Assembly (NCBI GenBank): GCA_942159475.1
Contig: OW804098.1
Span: 116,595,225-116,659,224 of the forward strand
Length of the DNA: 64,000 nucleotides
DNA from: Sthenelais limicola
Lineage: Eukaryota > Annelida > Polychaeta > Phyllodocida > Sigalionidae
Direction of reading: 5' to 3'
Part shown: positions 1-10,820 of the stretch, one piece after another
Numbering within the stretch: position 1 is the first letter of the stretch
Layout of the letters: every line of letters starts with the position of its first letter
Translations under genes and position numbers: made by a program
The notes under the pieces: model-generated
The model's input: the letters and a program-made list of their open reading frames with translations, nothing else
What the model was told of the DNA's origin: nothing
Database searches by the model: none

Positions 1-760
1 TGTTTCCATTTTTCAGATCCCAGTACCCGAGCCTGGCACCTACAAACCATGGACTGTGCAACTGTAATAGTTTGCCTAGCCGCCATCTTGGATCTGGGAG
101 TCCCTTTGTTTCAGGGAGGTTTGTTACCAAGGAAACCCAGGGAATACATTCCATCTCCATAGAACAATGTGTATTGCTGAACTCCAGTAAATGGCCATGT
201 GATAACTATGGTGTATTACATAAGTATGTGTTATGACAATGTCATATCACAAGATTTGTATTGGTCAGTATAATAAATGCACTATCCTCAGTCTCAACCA
301 GAAAAACAAGGGAAAGAATAACATTATAAATAATTATTGCAGTGTTTAAGCCAAGAAAGGTGAAGCTAGGAATTTCCTGGTGCACTGTTATAATTATATG
401 AAAATATTATATGAATTATATGTCCTCATATATATATATACTTTTTTATCTTTAAAGTTTATATCAACCTTTTCAATACTAAAACAACGCAAGTAGAACA
501 GTAGATTTGAGTCAAAACTACAAATATTTCTGTTCTACTACAGGAATTTTCACATGCTATGAACTTAGTTTCAGGTATAACATTACAATGAGTGTGAATG
601 TTAATAGAGAAGACTCTACTTTGTACCAACATCGTGCCTTAATATATCTACAATGAAAGCAAGAAAATGACTTTACTTCTTCATTTATTTCTCCCAAAAC
701 GATTGCCAAAATGAACATTAGAAAAGCTAAACTTTCAACTGCAGAGTGAGTACATGTGAG
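1..760. other. AT-rich stretch without a recognised gene
   Basis: I see no coding exon, RNA gene or complete element here. A short piece near 73-105 (GCCTAGCCGCCATCTTGGAT) loosely resembles the start of family F, so a decayed F copy is possible. The rest looks like unique AT-rich intergenic DNA with a short TA run near 430-440. Confidence 0.5.
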
Positions 761-874
761 TTAAGGTCCTCGTCCACTAAGTCGATTCTCATGCGACTCT
801 CACGGAATTTAGTGGAATCAGTAAATCTGCAGCGCAAAATAGCATGAGAATCGGCTTAGTGGACTAGGCCCTTT
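761..874. mobile_element. Foldback (inverted-repeat) element, about 114 bp
   Basis: The left arm contains GTCCACTAAGTCGATTCTCA and the right arm contains its near-perfect reverse complement (TGAGAATCGGCTTAGTGGAC). The arms are separated by about 50 bases. This is a typical short palindromic MITE. No coding capacity and no clear target duplication are seen. Confidence 0.7.
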
Positions 875-981
875 AGTATCCTTGCTAGGGGTGACATTGA
901 TGTGCTTGATTGATAAGATGTACTTACTGTGAAACGTCTAACTAGAGTCTGAGTAGTATAGGGAAATGAACGAATGTTTCT

Positions 982-1074
982 GGGGCCCGTTGCTCCGTTT
1001 TCTCGCCAACTATAATTTCTCCATACACTTCCAATGGAGAACTATAGTTAGCGAGAAAACGGAGCAACGGACCC
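982..1074. mobile_element. Near-perfect palindromic MITE, about 92 bp (family D-like ends)
   Basis: The left arm starts GGGCCCGTTGCTCCG and the right arm ends CGGAGCAACGGACCC. The roughly 40-base arms pair almost fully around a loop near 1026-1033. The GGGCCCGTTG start is shared with family D and recalls PIF/Harbinger-type MITE ends, which is an inference from end sequence only. Confidence 0.75.
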
Positions 1075-1119
1075 ATGCCTTCCTCAGAATGGTGTTCAAT
1101 TGAATGTGGGAGTAACAAC

Positions 1120-1215
1120 TGGACAAAATCCTCCAACATTTTGGTCATATGACTTTTAGACTTTTAAAAAGTAGAAAAGTTCAGTTCTTGACTGGGGGTG
1201 CAACATTAACGCTGG
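1120..1215 (+). repeat. Low-copy interspersed repeat fragment (unnamed)
   Basis: The words CCTCCAACATTTTGG and nearby text recur in inverted orientation near 10325-10395 and 24722-24865. This shows a dispersed repeat of unknown class. No ends are visible. Confidence 0.45.
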
Positions 1216-1402
1216 CCAGTAAAGTATACAGGGGTGGGGGTTGGGGGGTAGGGGTTGGGAGGGGGTTGATAAGTATGAATATATATCAACTCGATTGGTT
1301 TGTATAAGACTTTGTAGACTAGCTTGATAAGAATAAACAATAAAGTTATATAACATCAGACGTCTCATTCTCTCTTCTTCCTTGCCATCCTGTCTATATT
1401 TG

Positions 1403-1516
1403 TGACGTCAAACAGGAAAATGAGTCACAAGTCGCAAACAAATTTTTCTAGTGTTTTTAACAGGAACTTTTGCTCAGTATGTTCTCATTTTTGGGGTGTT
1501 TAGTGGTGCCAGTAGC
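1403..1516 (+). mobile_element. Family A left-end fragment
   Basis: It carries the family A terminal words CAGGAAAATGAGTCACAAG and TCGCAA, then the internal piece TTTTTGGGGTGTTTAG. It stops at a T-run at 1518 where another insertion seems to interrupt it. Confidence 0.75.
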
Positions 1517-1648
1517 ATTTTTTTTAAACAAACTTTATTGATCGTATATATCGTACATTGACCTATATAATAATACATAAAGATAACTGGTATTGTCAAA
1601 TACAGTTAGTTGTTTTATATGCTACATATATATTCATGTCATCGCTAT
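1517..1648 (-). mobile_element. Possible minus-strand retroelement 3' end
   Basis: Read on the minus strand, an AATAAA signal (complement of 1534-1539) is followed about ten bases later by a run of eight A (complement of 1518-1525), directly abutting the broken family A copy. This is the arrangement expected at the 3' end of a polyadenylated retroposed sequence. The body upstream is not recognised. Confidence 0.35.
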
Positions 1649-2305
1649 ACATAGTATTCACATGACGTCACCCTAGTCAGCGGCTATCCTCACTGGCAGC
1701 CATACTGTGTGGCTTTAGTCTCGAATTGTTGAGATTTGGTGGTATGCTATGGACGGGTGGTGTAACGTGGTCGTCACGCACTGGTGAACACGAGCGGGAG
1801 CGTGCGCTGAGTGTGTGTGGGGGTTTAGAGAGTGAATTGTTATTGTTGTTTTTCAATTTGAAAGTGATGGTGAATCCCAACAATTCGAGACTAAAGCAAT
1901 TAGAACCTTTAGTTGTAGTGGGGGTTCGTTGTCTGTTTGCCCGGGACCCCACCTCGGCTATCGCCTCGGTGGGGGTCCCTAAGCAAACAGACAACGAACC
2001 CCCACTACAACTACAGGTTCTAATCGCCCAACAGACAGAGCGGGAAGCACCAGATCGACAGGCTTTCCCTTTTCAAATGTTTGATATTGGCGATTATACT
2101 CATTGTTCCATCATGACACACTAAAAAATTACAATTGAACCTATCAGCATACTTTATATCACATTCGCTAAAACTGTCAGGGGTGAAAACGGCCAGAAAA
2201 CAACATTTTTAAGGCTTTGAGCATACATGTCCAGCTAGCGTTTACAAAGCTTGACCCACAGTATGGCGAGCCGCGGCCAGCGCTGTGACGTCAGTGAATA
2301 CTATG
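1649..2305 (-). mobile_element. Family G element (reverse orientation) with nested foldbacks
   Basis: The ends ACATAGTATTCAC and GTGAATACTATG are inverted, and TAT flanks both sides (1646-1648 and 2306-2308). The sequence matches the complement of the copies at 2716-3035 and 11101-11420. It is about 340 bp longer because a foldback unit at about 1713-2028 is inserted in it. No ORF is credible. Confidence 0.85.
1713..2028. mobile_element. Two adjacent foldbacks nested in family G
   Basis: The first palindrome has arms 1713-1736 and 1873-1896, with core TTTAGTCTCGAATTGTTGAG and its complement. The second runs 1899-2024 with arms of about 55 bases that are almost perfect complements, ends ATTAGAACCT and AGGTTCTAAT, and a loop near CTATCGCC. 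Comparison with the uninterrupted G copies shows that this block is an insertion. Confidence 0.8.
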
Positions 2306-2715
2306 TATACCATTTTCCTATACCTGTGGCGCCACCTATCGGGAAATATTTAAGTAACACGCTTTCTAAGATTGGTCATTGGCAACCAACTGTTCTTGCG
2401 AAATAATTTCGGCTTTTACATTTCAACACAGTCAAATTATATTTAATCCTATGTTAGATGGGGTTCAGCCCAAGAACGGAGGGGACAGGAGTGGGGTATG
2501 AGTTTTTGGTTCAGTTTTATTGGGGTCCGACGTTTTGGGCACATTTGCCCTTCATCAAGGATCAAAATTATCAAAATTATATTTAAATTGGATGTTGTTT
2601 GCCCGATAAAATATATTTAAACATATTGTGATACAAGGGTTGTTGCATTGAAACTGAGCGAGGTAAGAGGTCTCTCAGAGTTCTCCCAGACTAGTCTCAG
2701 AGAATAATCTTATAT
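2306..2715. other. Unique sequence; possible retroelement tail
   Basis: No gene is seen. Around 2526-2562 the minus strand reads as a word (GATGAAGGGCAAATGTGCCC, then AAAACGTCGG) that I associate with coding ends of invertebrate retroelements, including Penelope-like ones. This is recollection of a pattern, not a match result. GGCGCCACCTATCGGG at 2328-2343 resembles a CTCF-type site. Confidence 0.35.
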
Positions 2716-3035
2716 ACATAGTATTAACTGACGTCACGGCGCTCGCCGCGGCTTGCCATAATGTGGGTCAACTTTAGCTGGACATGAGTGCTCCAAGCCT
2801 CAAAAATGCAGTTTTCACCTCCGAAAGTTTTAGAGAATGTTATATAAAGTATGCTGATAGGTTATATGGTCATTTTGTAGTGTGTCATGATGGAATAATA
2901 AGTATAATTGCCATTAGCAAACATTTGAAACGGGAAATCCTGTCGATCTAGTGTCTCCCTCTATCTATGCTGCCACACATTATGGCTGCCAGTGAAGATA
3001 GCCGCTGACTGGGGTGACGTCATGTGAATACTATG
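2716..3035 (+). mobile_element. Family G element, complete, about 320 bp
   Basis: It has inverted ends ACATAGTATTAAC and GTGAATACTATG, each followed inward by TGACGTCA, and is flanked by TAT on both sides. The interior agrees with 11101-11420 along its length. It is non-coding and MITE-like. The TA-type target fits Tc1/mariner-class elements. Confidence 0.9.
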
Positions 3036-3208
3036 TATAGTGCAATGCAAATTACGATGAAAGAGAGTTGCAAGGCCTCTAAGATTGGTTTACCAGACAA
3101 TCGTATATGGTACAATTCACCCTAAGTCCTACCCATTCTGTACGCCAAATACTAGATAACTTCTATCGGAAACATTACAATGTTTGACCCAAGTTCTCAC
3201 TGCTCTAA

Positions 3209-3287
3209 CGCCCCCCCCCTGCCCACCCCCCCCTGCCCCCCCCCTGCCCCCCCCCCCTGCCCCCCCCCTGCCCCCCCCCGCCCCCCA
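3209..3287. repeat. C-rich tandem repeat (CCCCCCTGCC type)
   Basis: Eight or so irregular units of six to nine C followed by TGC make a simple repeat. The proline-rich translation through it is a composition artefact. Confidence 0.9.
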
Positions 3288-3640
3288 GCCTATCACTGGG
3301 ACAAACGATGGCCCTGATCAAGGCTTGCTCAGGAATAATAATTTCAAAGAGGGGAAATATCCAGCTGGCCTTGACCTTTGACCTAGCGGATCAGTATTGG
3401 CTGACCTCTGTCCTGCGCACAGACGCTGGTATCCTATTTCTGCGCATGCTCCAGATGTACAAGTTCCTGTTGAAGTCATTACCACTCTCCGCTATCAAGG
3501 GATCAATGGTCACTATTCTGTAGCAATTCAGTATCCATGTTTTGACGAAATGTTTGACTAAATGATTATTTAGAATATCCGTACTCGTAGAGACATTCTA
3601 TATTCCTGTATTCCATCCACTGAGTCCAAGGGGGAAAGGA
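3288..3640. other. Unique stretch, no gene recognised
   Basis: Short open frames exist but have no recognisable domain or splice context. I see no repeat family here. Confidence 0.4.
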
Positions 3641-3822
3641 ATAGGTGTGTTTCCGATTTATCTGGCTGAAAACCAGCTAGGGGTTGGTAAATCTTTTTTA
3701 TGTTTATTTTTTATTTTTAGGAAACCACCTTCCAAGAACTGAAAAAATGTCAATTTTATAACAATAATTATTTAAAACAAGGAAACTGTGCTTTTTGACA
3801 GTTTCGGATTAGGAAAACTTCT
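3641..3822 (+). mobile_element. Family C, 5' half only
   Basis: It starts ATAGGTGTGTTTCCGATTTA, followed by TCTGGCTGAAAACCAGCTAG and the interior CAAGAACTGAAAAAATGTC. It is decayed relative to other copies and lacks the right end. Confidence 0.75.
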
Positions 3823-4587
3823 TTTCCAATTTGTATTATTTTTGTGCGTTCCCGTTGTACTACTCCATGTCTATAATTTGGTTCTTGGCTCACATTCACT
3901 TGGCAGATTGCCCTTTTCCCACACAATTGTTCTGTATACTTATGATGGAAAATAAAAACAATTAAACATAGTTGGATTTCAGTGTTAGTGATTGACCATA
4001 TATGGAGCACAGGCTTCAATTAAGTATTGAATGACCTTGGGTTATTATGCAGCCTTAGGTCGGGTTCCAGATCGTTACAAAAAAGAATAAATAATCGTGA
4101 ACTTATCAAATCCATCATATTTACAGTGTCTCGTTTTTAGAAAGACATTTCAGAAAAAATCTGCTCAGGGTTTCTAATAAAAGACAATAAATTCTCGTTA
4201 CGAATTTTATTTTTCACATCATTCCGTTCCATGCATTCTTGAGAATTCAATTTGGCCCCATGCCAAATCCTTGGTTTCCTCTTGAGAGGTAATTTCCTCC
4301 TAACAGCCCACCACCAAAATCTCCGCGGTGCCCCCCGTGGGAAATGATCAGCGGTAAATAGCTAACCTATGTCGCCCAGGTCACCAACGCGACGCTCGCA
4401 TGTCGTGCCTCTGACCTGCGCGCGCACCTTGACTCAGGTGTCCTACGTCACGATCACCTGCGAGTCATGTGACATAGTCCCGCGTCATGTGACAGGGTCA
4501 GTGGGGACCCCTAGCGTCTGGTATCAGAAACGTTCTAGTCTGTCTCTGAAAACATGAGTCTGTTTACTACCATGGGTTTCCTATATG
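3823..4587. other. Unique stretch; mildly CpG-rich at 4335-4510
   Basis: There is no recognised gene. The 4335-4510 part (for example GACCTGCGCGCGCACC and CTACGTCACGATCACC) is richer in CpG than its surroundings. An ATG frame at 4369-4557 has no recognisable domain. Confidence 0.4.
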
Positions 4588-4690
4588 TGATGTGTTACAG
4601 GAAAATGAGATCAAGCCGATTGCAATGATAATAAACATAAGGGTGTTTAATACGTTTTTCTATGTTTTTGTTATGCATGAAACAAACACC
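4588..4690 (+). mobile_element. Family A left-end fragment
   Basis: It starts TATGTGATGTGTTACAGGAA, then jumps to the internal GAGATCAAGCCGATTGCAAT. The first part of the usual interior is therefore deleted. Confidence 0.75.
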
Positions 4691-4947
4691 TTAGCTATAT
4701 CCCTTAATGGTCAATCACTAGGTACAGTACTTAAATGTGTTCATTAGGATATTATAGAAAAGTACCATTTGATATACATGTTCACAGTAATCTTTTACCA
4801 CTTGCTCCTAGAAGAGAGATGAGAGGTTTGAACCTACTCTATAATACTGGAAGCTTTTCAGATCAATACATTGGGCATATGTAAGAAATGGATATAGGAG
4901 GAAGATTACGGTTGTACGATGGAAGAAACTTAGACTTAGCAAAAGTT

Positions 4948-4975
4948 TGCCAGGGAGGGTTAATACCCTCCCTGG
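4948..4975. repeat. Perfect short palindrome
   Basis: GCCAGGGAGGGT and ACCCTCCCTGGC face each other around a TAAT centre, giving a 12-bp stem. It lies between two family A pieces. It may be a small foldback insertion or a hairpin of no function. Confidence 0.8.
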
Positions 4976-4979
4976 CCCT

Positions 4980-5335
4980 CATCATATTTGAAAAGATGAG
5001 ATCAAGTCGATTCGAATGGTAGTCAACAATAGGACATCAAAGTAGTGTTTCTATATTTTAAGTTTGATATCTTTATTTTTGAAAAAAAAATATTAACGTT
5101 TTTGGGTGGATAATTTACTAATGAAGTACCTAAACATACTCCATAAGATGACCTTAGAAATACATAGATATATTTGATACATTGCCTTGAAATTTTGCAC
5201 ACGTAATAATGTTACTAGCGGCATCAGGCACCCCAAAAATTAGAATATTCCACCAAAGATAGCTTATAAATAAATCACTTTGAAAAATATCCATTTTGCG
5301 ACTTATGACTCATTTTCCTGAAACGCATCACATAT
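4980..5335 (+). mobile_element. Family A, 3' portion
   Basis: It runs from ATCATATTTGAAAAGATGAG to the right end TTGCGACTTATGACTCATTT followed by CCTGAAACGCATCACATATG. It may belong with the 4588-4690 fragment as one disrupted copy. Confidence 0.85.
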
Positions 5336-5438
5336 GACATATTCTCAGCCTTTGAGATTCATTTGCTTTTTTGGACTAAGAAAGTTCAAACAACGTGTAA
5401 TTATTGCTATTGATATTTTCCTACTAATATCGGTATAT

Positions 5439-5674
5439 GGGTCAAATTTTCAGAAAATGTACATTTGGCAGCTGTACACATTGAGTAAATTTTGCAAAAT
5501 TAAGCTGCAATTTGGTCAATACTAGTTAAATTCGAGTACATTCGGCATTGCATTGATTCTAGCAATCTGTTTGGTTAGGTTGAACTGTATTTTGAACTTT
5601 ATTTTCGTCTGAAATTCGGTTTATTTGAGAGAATTGGGGAAGTTGAATTGTACATTTTCTGAAAATCTGACCCA
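5439..5674 (+). mobile_element. Family B element, complete, about 236 bp
   Basis: It begins GGGTCAAATTTTCAG and ends CTGAAAATCTGACCCA. The flanks TATAT and TATG agree with duplication of a TA-containing target. It is non-coding. Confidence 0.9.
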
Positions 5675-5764
5675 TATGTGTGAGAGCACGGAGCTGGCGT
5701 AGGTTTACTTTTAAACATATATCTGCAATATGTATGTATTTATAACATATACCAGCAGATGTAA

Positions 5765-6179
5765 TATGTGATGTGTTTCAGGAAAATGAGTCATAAGTCG
5801 CAAAAAATAGATTTTGAGATACCATTATATTTGAAAAGATAAGATCAAGCCGATTCCAATGATAGTAAACAGTCTAATAATCTAATAAGTATTTCTAGAT
5901 TTTAAGTTTGATATTTTCATTTTTGAAAAAAAAGTTTCCAAATATTTCTGGGGGTCACTAAACAGTAAAGTAACTAAATGTAGTCCATATGAGGACCTTT
6001 AAAACTAAAGGATATATTACATAGATTGTCCTGAAATTTGATACATCGATTGGTACAGCTACAAGTGACAACTCTCCAAGAATCAGAACATTCCAATAAT
6101 GTGATCTTGTGAAAAAAACACATTGAAAAATATCAATTTTGCGACTTATGACTCATTTTCCTGAAACACATCACATATG
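5765..6179 (+). mobile_element. Family A element, complete, about 415 bp
   Basis: Left end TGTGATGTGTTTCAGGAAAA and right end TTTTCCTGAAACACATCACA form inverted repeats of about 37 bases, including GTCATAAGTCGCAA. The interior is AT-rich and non-coding. It is one of the best-preserved copies. Confidence 0.92.
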
Positions 6180-7043
6180 TTTTATATTATCTTGGTCATA
6201 TTTCTGTATTGCAATTTTATTGTAAATCTCTTCTTATGAGACTTATGTAAAACGTATATGTTACAAATCAGGCTATACTGAGAACATTTGTGCTATATGT
6301 ATGGAAATGTATTAGATCCTGAATGAAATATTTTCAAATTCAAATCAATCAAAACCTCAGATATATGGATCAACACAGTCTTGAGATTAGGTAGTGATAT
6401 GTATGGAATATCTCCGAGGTTAGGGTGCTAGTCGTAGAGAGTATTGGAGATATTATATCTAGTCAAGGCTTTGGTATAGCCTGACTATTATGAATAAATG
6501 AGCAGCGATTCAGTCCTGTTTAGACATAACTTTTAATGCTGAAAACATGGGTATTTATACATGGAGAACATGTGGTGCGCATGCGCGAGCATGCGCATTA
6601 ATTATCCAATCAGGTTAATTAACATTCATTACCCAATGATGTGTAATCTTACATATTAACCAAGGGGGGTCCCTATGGTTGACCAATAGTAATCAGGTAT
6701 GAATATTCATAGGCTAGAGTCATGGTGGTGACTCAGAGAAACCTATATGCTCGTGGCTCCACCTAGCGTGAAGCCTCGTGACTTATGGTCTTAATGATAT
6801 TCATATTCATATTTCACACATATTAATAATTACTGTTATGCTATTGCATAATCTTACGTAATACCTTATAATTATAAAATGAGGATAAAGTAGTCGTGAC
6901 AGTAGGCTACATACCGTATATATGTTAATGTTATTACCAGCGCCCAGCACTAAAAAAAAGAAAAGATTCTGAGCAAGGACTTTTGTGGAAAAATCATTAA
7001 AACAATATCATTTTGTGCGACTTGTGATTCATTTTCCATATAA
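6180..7043. other. Unique stretch with a palindromic TGCGCATGCGC pair
   Basis: There is no gene. At 6576-6597 the words TGCGCATGCGC and GCATGCGCA form an almost symmetrical pair that matches the NRF-1 type site. GGCTCCACCTAGCGTG at 6755-6770 resembles a CTCF-type site. Both are motif resemblances only. Confidence 0.4.
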
Positions 7044-7381
7044 TTATGTGATGTGTTACAGGATAATGAGCCACAACTCACAATAAATGATATTTTTCAA
7101 ATGTGTTTTTCACAGGAACCCTTGGTGAGAATGTTTTCATTCTTGGGGGTGTTTAACGCTGGCAGTACGCATGAATACATACTAAATTTCAAGATGGTGT
7201 ATTGAAACCATCAAGAAATATCGCTAACTTTTTTTCATGCATAAAAAATACATAAATTGTTATTAGATGTCCTAATGTTCACAATCATTAGAATCGGTTT
7301 GATTCCATCTTTTCAAATATGATGATATCTCAAAATCCATTTTTTTGCGACTTGTGCCTCATTTCCCTGTAACACATATGT
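7044..7381 (+). mobile_element. Family A element, about 335 bp
   Basis: It begins TATGTGATGTGTTACAGGAT and ends TTGCGACTTGTGCCTCATTT then CCCTGTAACACATATG. The interior is rearranged relative to the copy at 5765. Confidence 0.85.
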
Positions 7382-7841
7382 CTTGACTAATATTTGATGA
7401 TTATTAGTTCATGAGGTGTCACCAGACATCGCCACCAGCTAATTATCTCGCACGGATACAAGGTTGATTAATCTTCGGGAAAACTCGGTGATCCTCGGTG
7501 ACCCTGGTTATATAAAAGGGGGCTGGGGGGGGGGGGGGGGGAATACAGTCCAGTCTGATCCATCTACAATTATGGTTGAAATCGAGCCATAATATTGTTA
7601 AAACGGACCTTTTAATGGAATGTTTAGAAGACCTGTTGCATCTGTTAGTTCAGACTTATTACACGGGAAATGCATGTGAATATGTAATGAAACAAAATTG
7701 TGAGTTTTTTTGTATTTGCAGCAGTGTGGATTATGGTGGAGGTAATAACCGAGTTGGAGAGATAACCTCTGTATTATAAAGAATTAAAAAATCAAAGAAA
7801 ACCCCAGCGCAATGTCTACCTGCTGAACATCCAACTTGGAG
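7382..7841 (+). other. Unique stretch with TATA-like box and G-run
   Basis: TATATAAAAG at 7509-7518 is a good TATA-box match and is followed by a run of 18 G. An open frame at 7576-7779 has no ATG start of its own and no recognisable domain, so I do not call a gene. It could be a promoter for an unseen transcript or a chance match. Confidence 0.3.
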
Positions 7842-8178
7842 AATAGGGGAGTTGCATAGCCGCCATTTTGAATCTTGATTCGCATGGAATTATGGGACTA
7901 ATGGTACAGTCTAAAATCTATATAAAACATGTCATGTTCAGCATGGAATATTTATCAATGCTCTAATATCAATATCTATGTGCTATACTTGTTCCCACAA
8001 CACAAGTCCTCATCTTTCCCATCATGCATTTAGCTTTCATAGATCACTTATACAAGCTGTGATATTGGTGAAAAAATTCTTGCAATTTTCGATATAAATG
8101 TTGCCAAATATTTGTATGTCAGATTTCAACAGAATCCATCCCAGCATGCACTACAGCAGACATGCACTACACAAACTT
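7842..8178 (+). mobile_element. Family F element, about 340 bp
   Basis: It starts AATAGGGGAGTTGCATAGCC followed by GCCATTTTGAATC, and contains CCCATCATGCATTTAG and CATCCCAGCATGCACTAC. These blocks are shared with 14059-14409, 59147-59509 and 61838-62127. The expected right end ATGCAAATCCCCTATT is missing because element J begins there. Confidence 0.85.
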
Positions 8179-8180
8179 GT

Positions 8181-8752
8181 TTAAAGGTAAATGCCAGCGT
8201 CGTCAGCACTGCTGCAGGCGGGAATTCAAGGAACTAATGCATGAAATAATAGAAGTCACACTATTTTGTTCAAACTTCCTCTTGAGAAAGAACATGGTTG
8301 GGGGAATACAAAAAGCCAAAAAATAGGATGTTATCATATTATTCTGGGTTTTATGGATAAGTGAAGTTTACTTCCATTCACAATTGATTTCAATGGGGAA
8401 ACTCACTGCAATACACATTCAGCTGAATAACTTTTTTTTAGTTCAATGACCCCTACTTTTTTTAATTGGCAGAGTAGAATAACATGTCGGTTATGTATGA
8501 TTTTAAAGAAAATCATATGATTTTGACAATCGTCTGCTATTGAGGAAAATGCAAAAAATACCCATTTTCCTATAGACTTCTATAGTGAACAGTAGTAAAT
8601 TTCAGTGGTCCCTGAAATAAAAACTAGTCCAATGACATATGTTTTTTGGGGGCTTTTGGGGTTCCCACGACCATGCTCTTTCTAAATCCAAAGTTTTAAA
8701 AAAATTCCATGATTCATTCATTTTTTATTAAACACTGGCATTTACCTTTAAA
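8181..8752. mobile_element. Element J, about 570 bp with terminal inverted repeats
   Basis: The start TTAAAGGTAAATGCCAG and end CTGGCATTTACCTTTAA are perfect inverted repeats of about 17 bases. The interior is non-coding. It appears once in the window, so its family status is unknown. Confidence 0.75.
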
Positions 8753-8860
8753 AACATCCCACATTGTCTTAAATAATTATGTGCGATCTCAGAGCCGGAA
8801 TTACACAGACTTCTTTTAAAAACATCCAACATTGTCTACAGATATGTGCGATCTCAGTTG
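8753..8860. repeat. Short direct duplication
   Basis: ATGTGCGATCTCAG, preceded by an AAACATCCNACATTGTCT word, occurs at about 8753-8797 and again at 8817-8857. The two copies are about 65 bases apart. Confidence 0.7.
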
Positions 8861-9715
8861 GATCGCCTGACGCATGCGCGCGTGCAGCCATTATACCTTA
8901 TCTCTTCTGGTGTCTAATTCTCGCGCTAGGGGGAGCAGCTGTGTGATAGCCTCGTTTTCACCACAACACCTACCCTGGTGCAATACACAGACGCAAGAGG
9001 GCGTTGCGCTCAGAAAAACTTTAGTTTGAACATGACCCACCAGGGGAAGGTCTCGATTTTGACCCTCATGTCCCCTCCCTTCCTCCCTCCCTCCCTCCTT
9101 CCTCCCCTAGTCTAGGATTAGGGCACTTTGAATGAAATCGTTATTATCTGTACTTTAATTAAAGGTTGATTGATTGATTGATTGATGAATAATTTATTTT
9201 GTCTTGGTGTATTTTACTCCAAGGTTTTACAAAGAGCTTGACAAAAATGGTATACTGGCCTCAGGTCTTCCGGCCGTTACCGTTATACAAGATAGAGTCT
9301 ATAGACTAGGGGAAGAGTACATAATATTCTTTTTTAAAATACAATAAAAGGTAAAAGGTGGCAAGTTATATCTGTGTATTAACCCACAAATATATAATAT
9401 ATAAGTAAATAGTAGAAGGTCCGAAGATAAGTAACAGTAAAATAAATACACGCTTACAGTTTGTGTTGTATCTTATACAGAGTACAGTAAATTATATAAT
9501 CTCGAAAACCACAAACCGAAATATTAATTGTTAAAAGTTAAAGAATAATAATGGTTCATTTACATTATACTGTGCGTCCATCAAGAAGAAACTAACAGGT
9601 ATAATATATTTATCTTTGTATCTAACAAACTGTGTCGATGGATTGACTTGTGCACTAAGGGTCCGACTAAAGTTATGCTTGATTTCCTTCGATTGGCTTG
9701 GAAAATTAGCAATAG
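8861..9715. other. Unique stretch with simple repeats
   Basis: There is no gene. It contains a CTCCCT-rich tract at 9075-9110 and a (TTGA)n tract at 9166-9186. CGCGCTAGGGGGAGCAG at 8922-8938 resembles a CTCF-type core. An ORF on the minus strand at 9531-9755 has no recognisable domain and runs into a repeat. Confidence 0.4.
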
Positions 9716-10117
9716 ATATGTGATGTGTTTTAGGAAAATGAGTCATAAGTCGCAAAAATTGGATTGTGAGATACCATCATATTTAAAAAGAGGAGACCAA
9801 GGGGATTCCAATGAATGTAAACATTAAGGGCATCTAATACATACTTCTATGTTTTCAGTTTGCTATTTTTATTTTTGAAAAAGAAGTTTGCAGTATTTCT
9901 GGGTGGACAATAATTATTACTAGTAAAGTAGCTAAATATACTCCATAGGATGACAGGAAACGCATAGATATATTTAATGAACTGTCTTGAAATTTGGTAC
10001 CTATATTTATACAACCACAAGGACTAGACATTCCAAAGATGAATATTCCAACAAAGAGATCTTGTAAATGATACGCTTTGTTACATGTGACTCATTTTCC
10101 TAAAACAATCACATATC
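9716..10117 (+). mobile_element. Family A element, about 400 bp
   Basis: It begins TATGTGATGTGTTTTAGGAA and ends GACTCATTTTCCTAAAACA then ATCACATAT. The interior follows the family order. Confidence 0.88.
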
Positions 10118-10594
10118 TGATATATACTAACTGTTTTAGGGTATATCAAGCAGAGAGGTGTGATACTGGTGTGCTTTCATTTTCAACAAACATATTGCCC
10201 TTTCAAAATCTGGTGAAAGCATGCTGATAGGTTACCCAGTTAACATCAGTCAAAAAAAGTTTCAAAATAAAAAAAAAAATCAGTCAAAATCGAAAGATTT
10301 TCTTCTTTTTGTTCCGTTCCTTTCCAACATATTTGACCAACATTTTGGAGGATTATTTCCGGGTGTTTTTTTACAACAGGGCTTCATAAAATTTCACTTA
10401 TTATCGACCTCAAATTCTTGCTTATAAGAGCAGAAGTTATTGATAAATTTAGCCCCATATTATGTCATAATATGAGTAGGCCTACCGTATTTACCGAAAA
10501 TATATTGTGATAATCAGTGATTCTCAGTGTCTCCATGTCTATTCATACCTTGATCACTCTATACATAATGCTGTTAGACGTCCAGCTATAACAT
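10118..10594. other. Mostly unique; contains the unnamed low-copy repeat
   Basis: The part around 10325-10395 (CAACATTTTGGAGGATT and ACAGGGCTTCAT) is the reverse complement of text at 24722-24780 and partly of 1120-1215. No gene is seen. Confidence 0.4.
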
Positions 10595-10820
10595 GGGTCA
10601 GATTTTCAGAAAATGTACAATTGGCAGCTCTACACATTTAGGAAATTCTACTAAATTAGGCTGAGAGATGAAGAATACCGGGTTTATCTGAGTATATTTG
10701 GTATCGCATTGATTTAAAGTATCTGTTCTGTTATGTTAAACTGCATTTAAAGCTCAATGTGGGGTATTTGAGAGGATTATAGTGAAGGGGAATTGTACCT
10801 TTTTCACACAACTCGACCCA
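10595..10820 (+). mobile_element. Family B element, about 226 bp
   Basis: It starts GGGTCAGATTTTCAGAAAAT. The right end has diverged to ACACAACTCGACCCA. It abuts a family A copy directly at TATATGTGAT. Confidence 0.85.

Noticed and set aside
7509..7779. TATA box followed by a 67-aa frame, considered as a small gene
   Set aside because: The frame starts with TTG and not ATG, and no domain or donor is evident. Kept only as a possible promoter.
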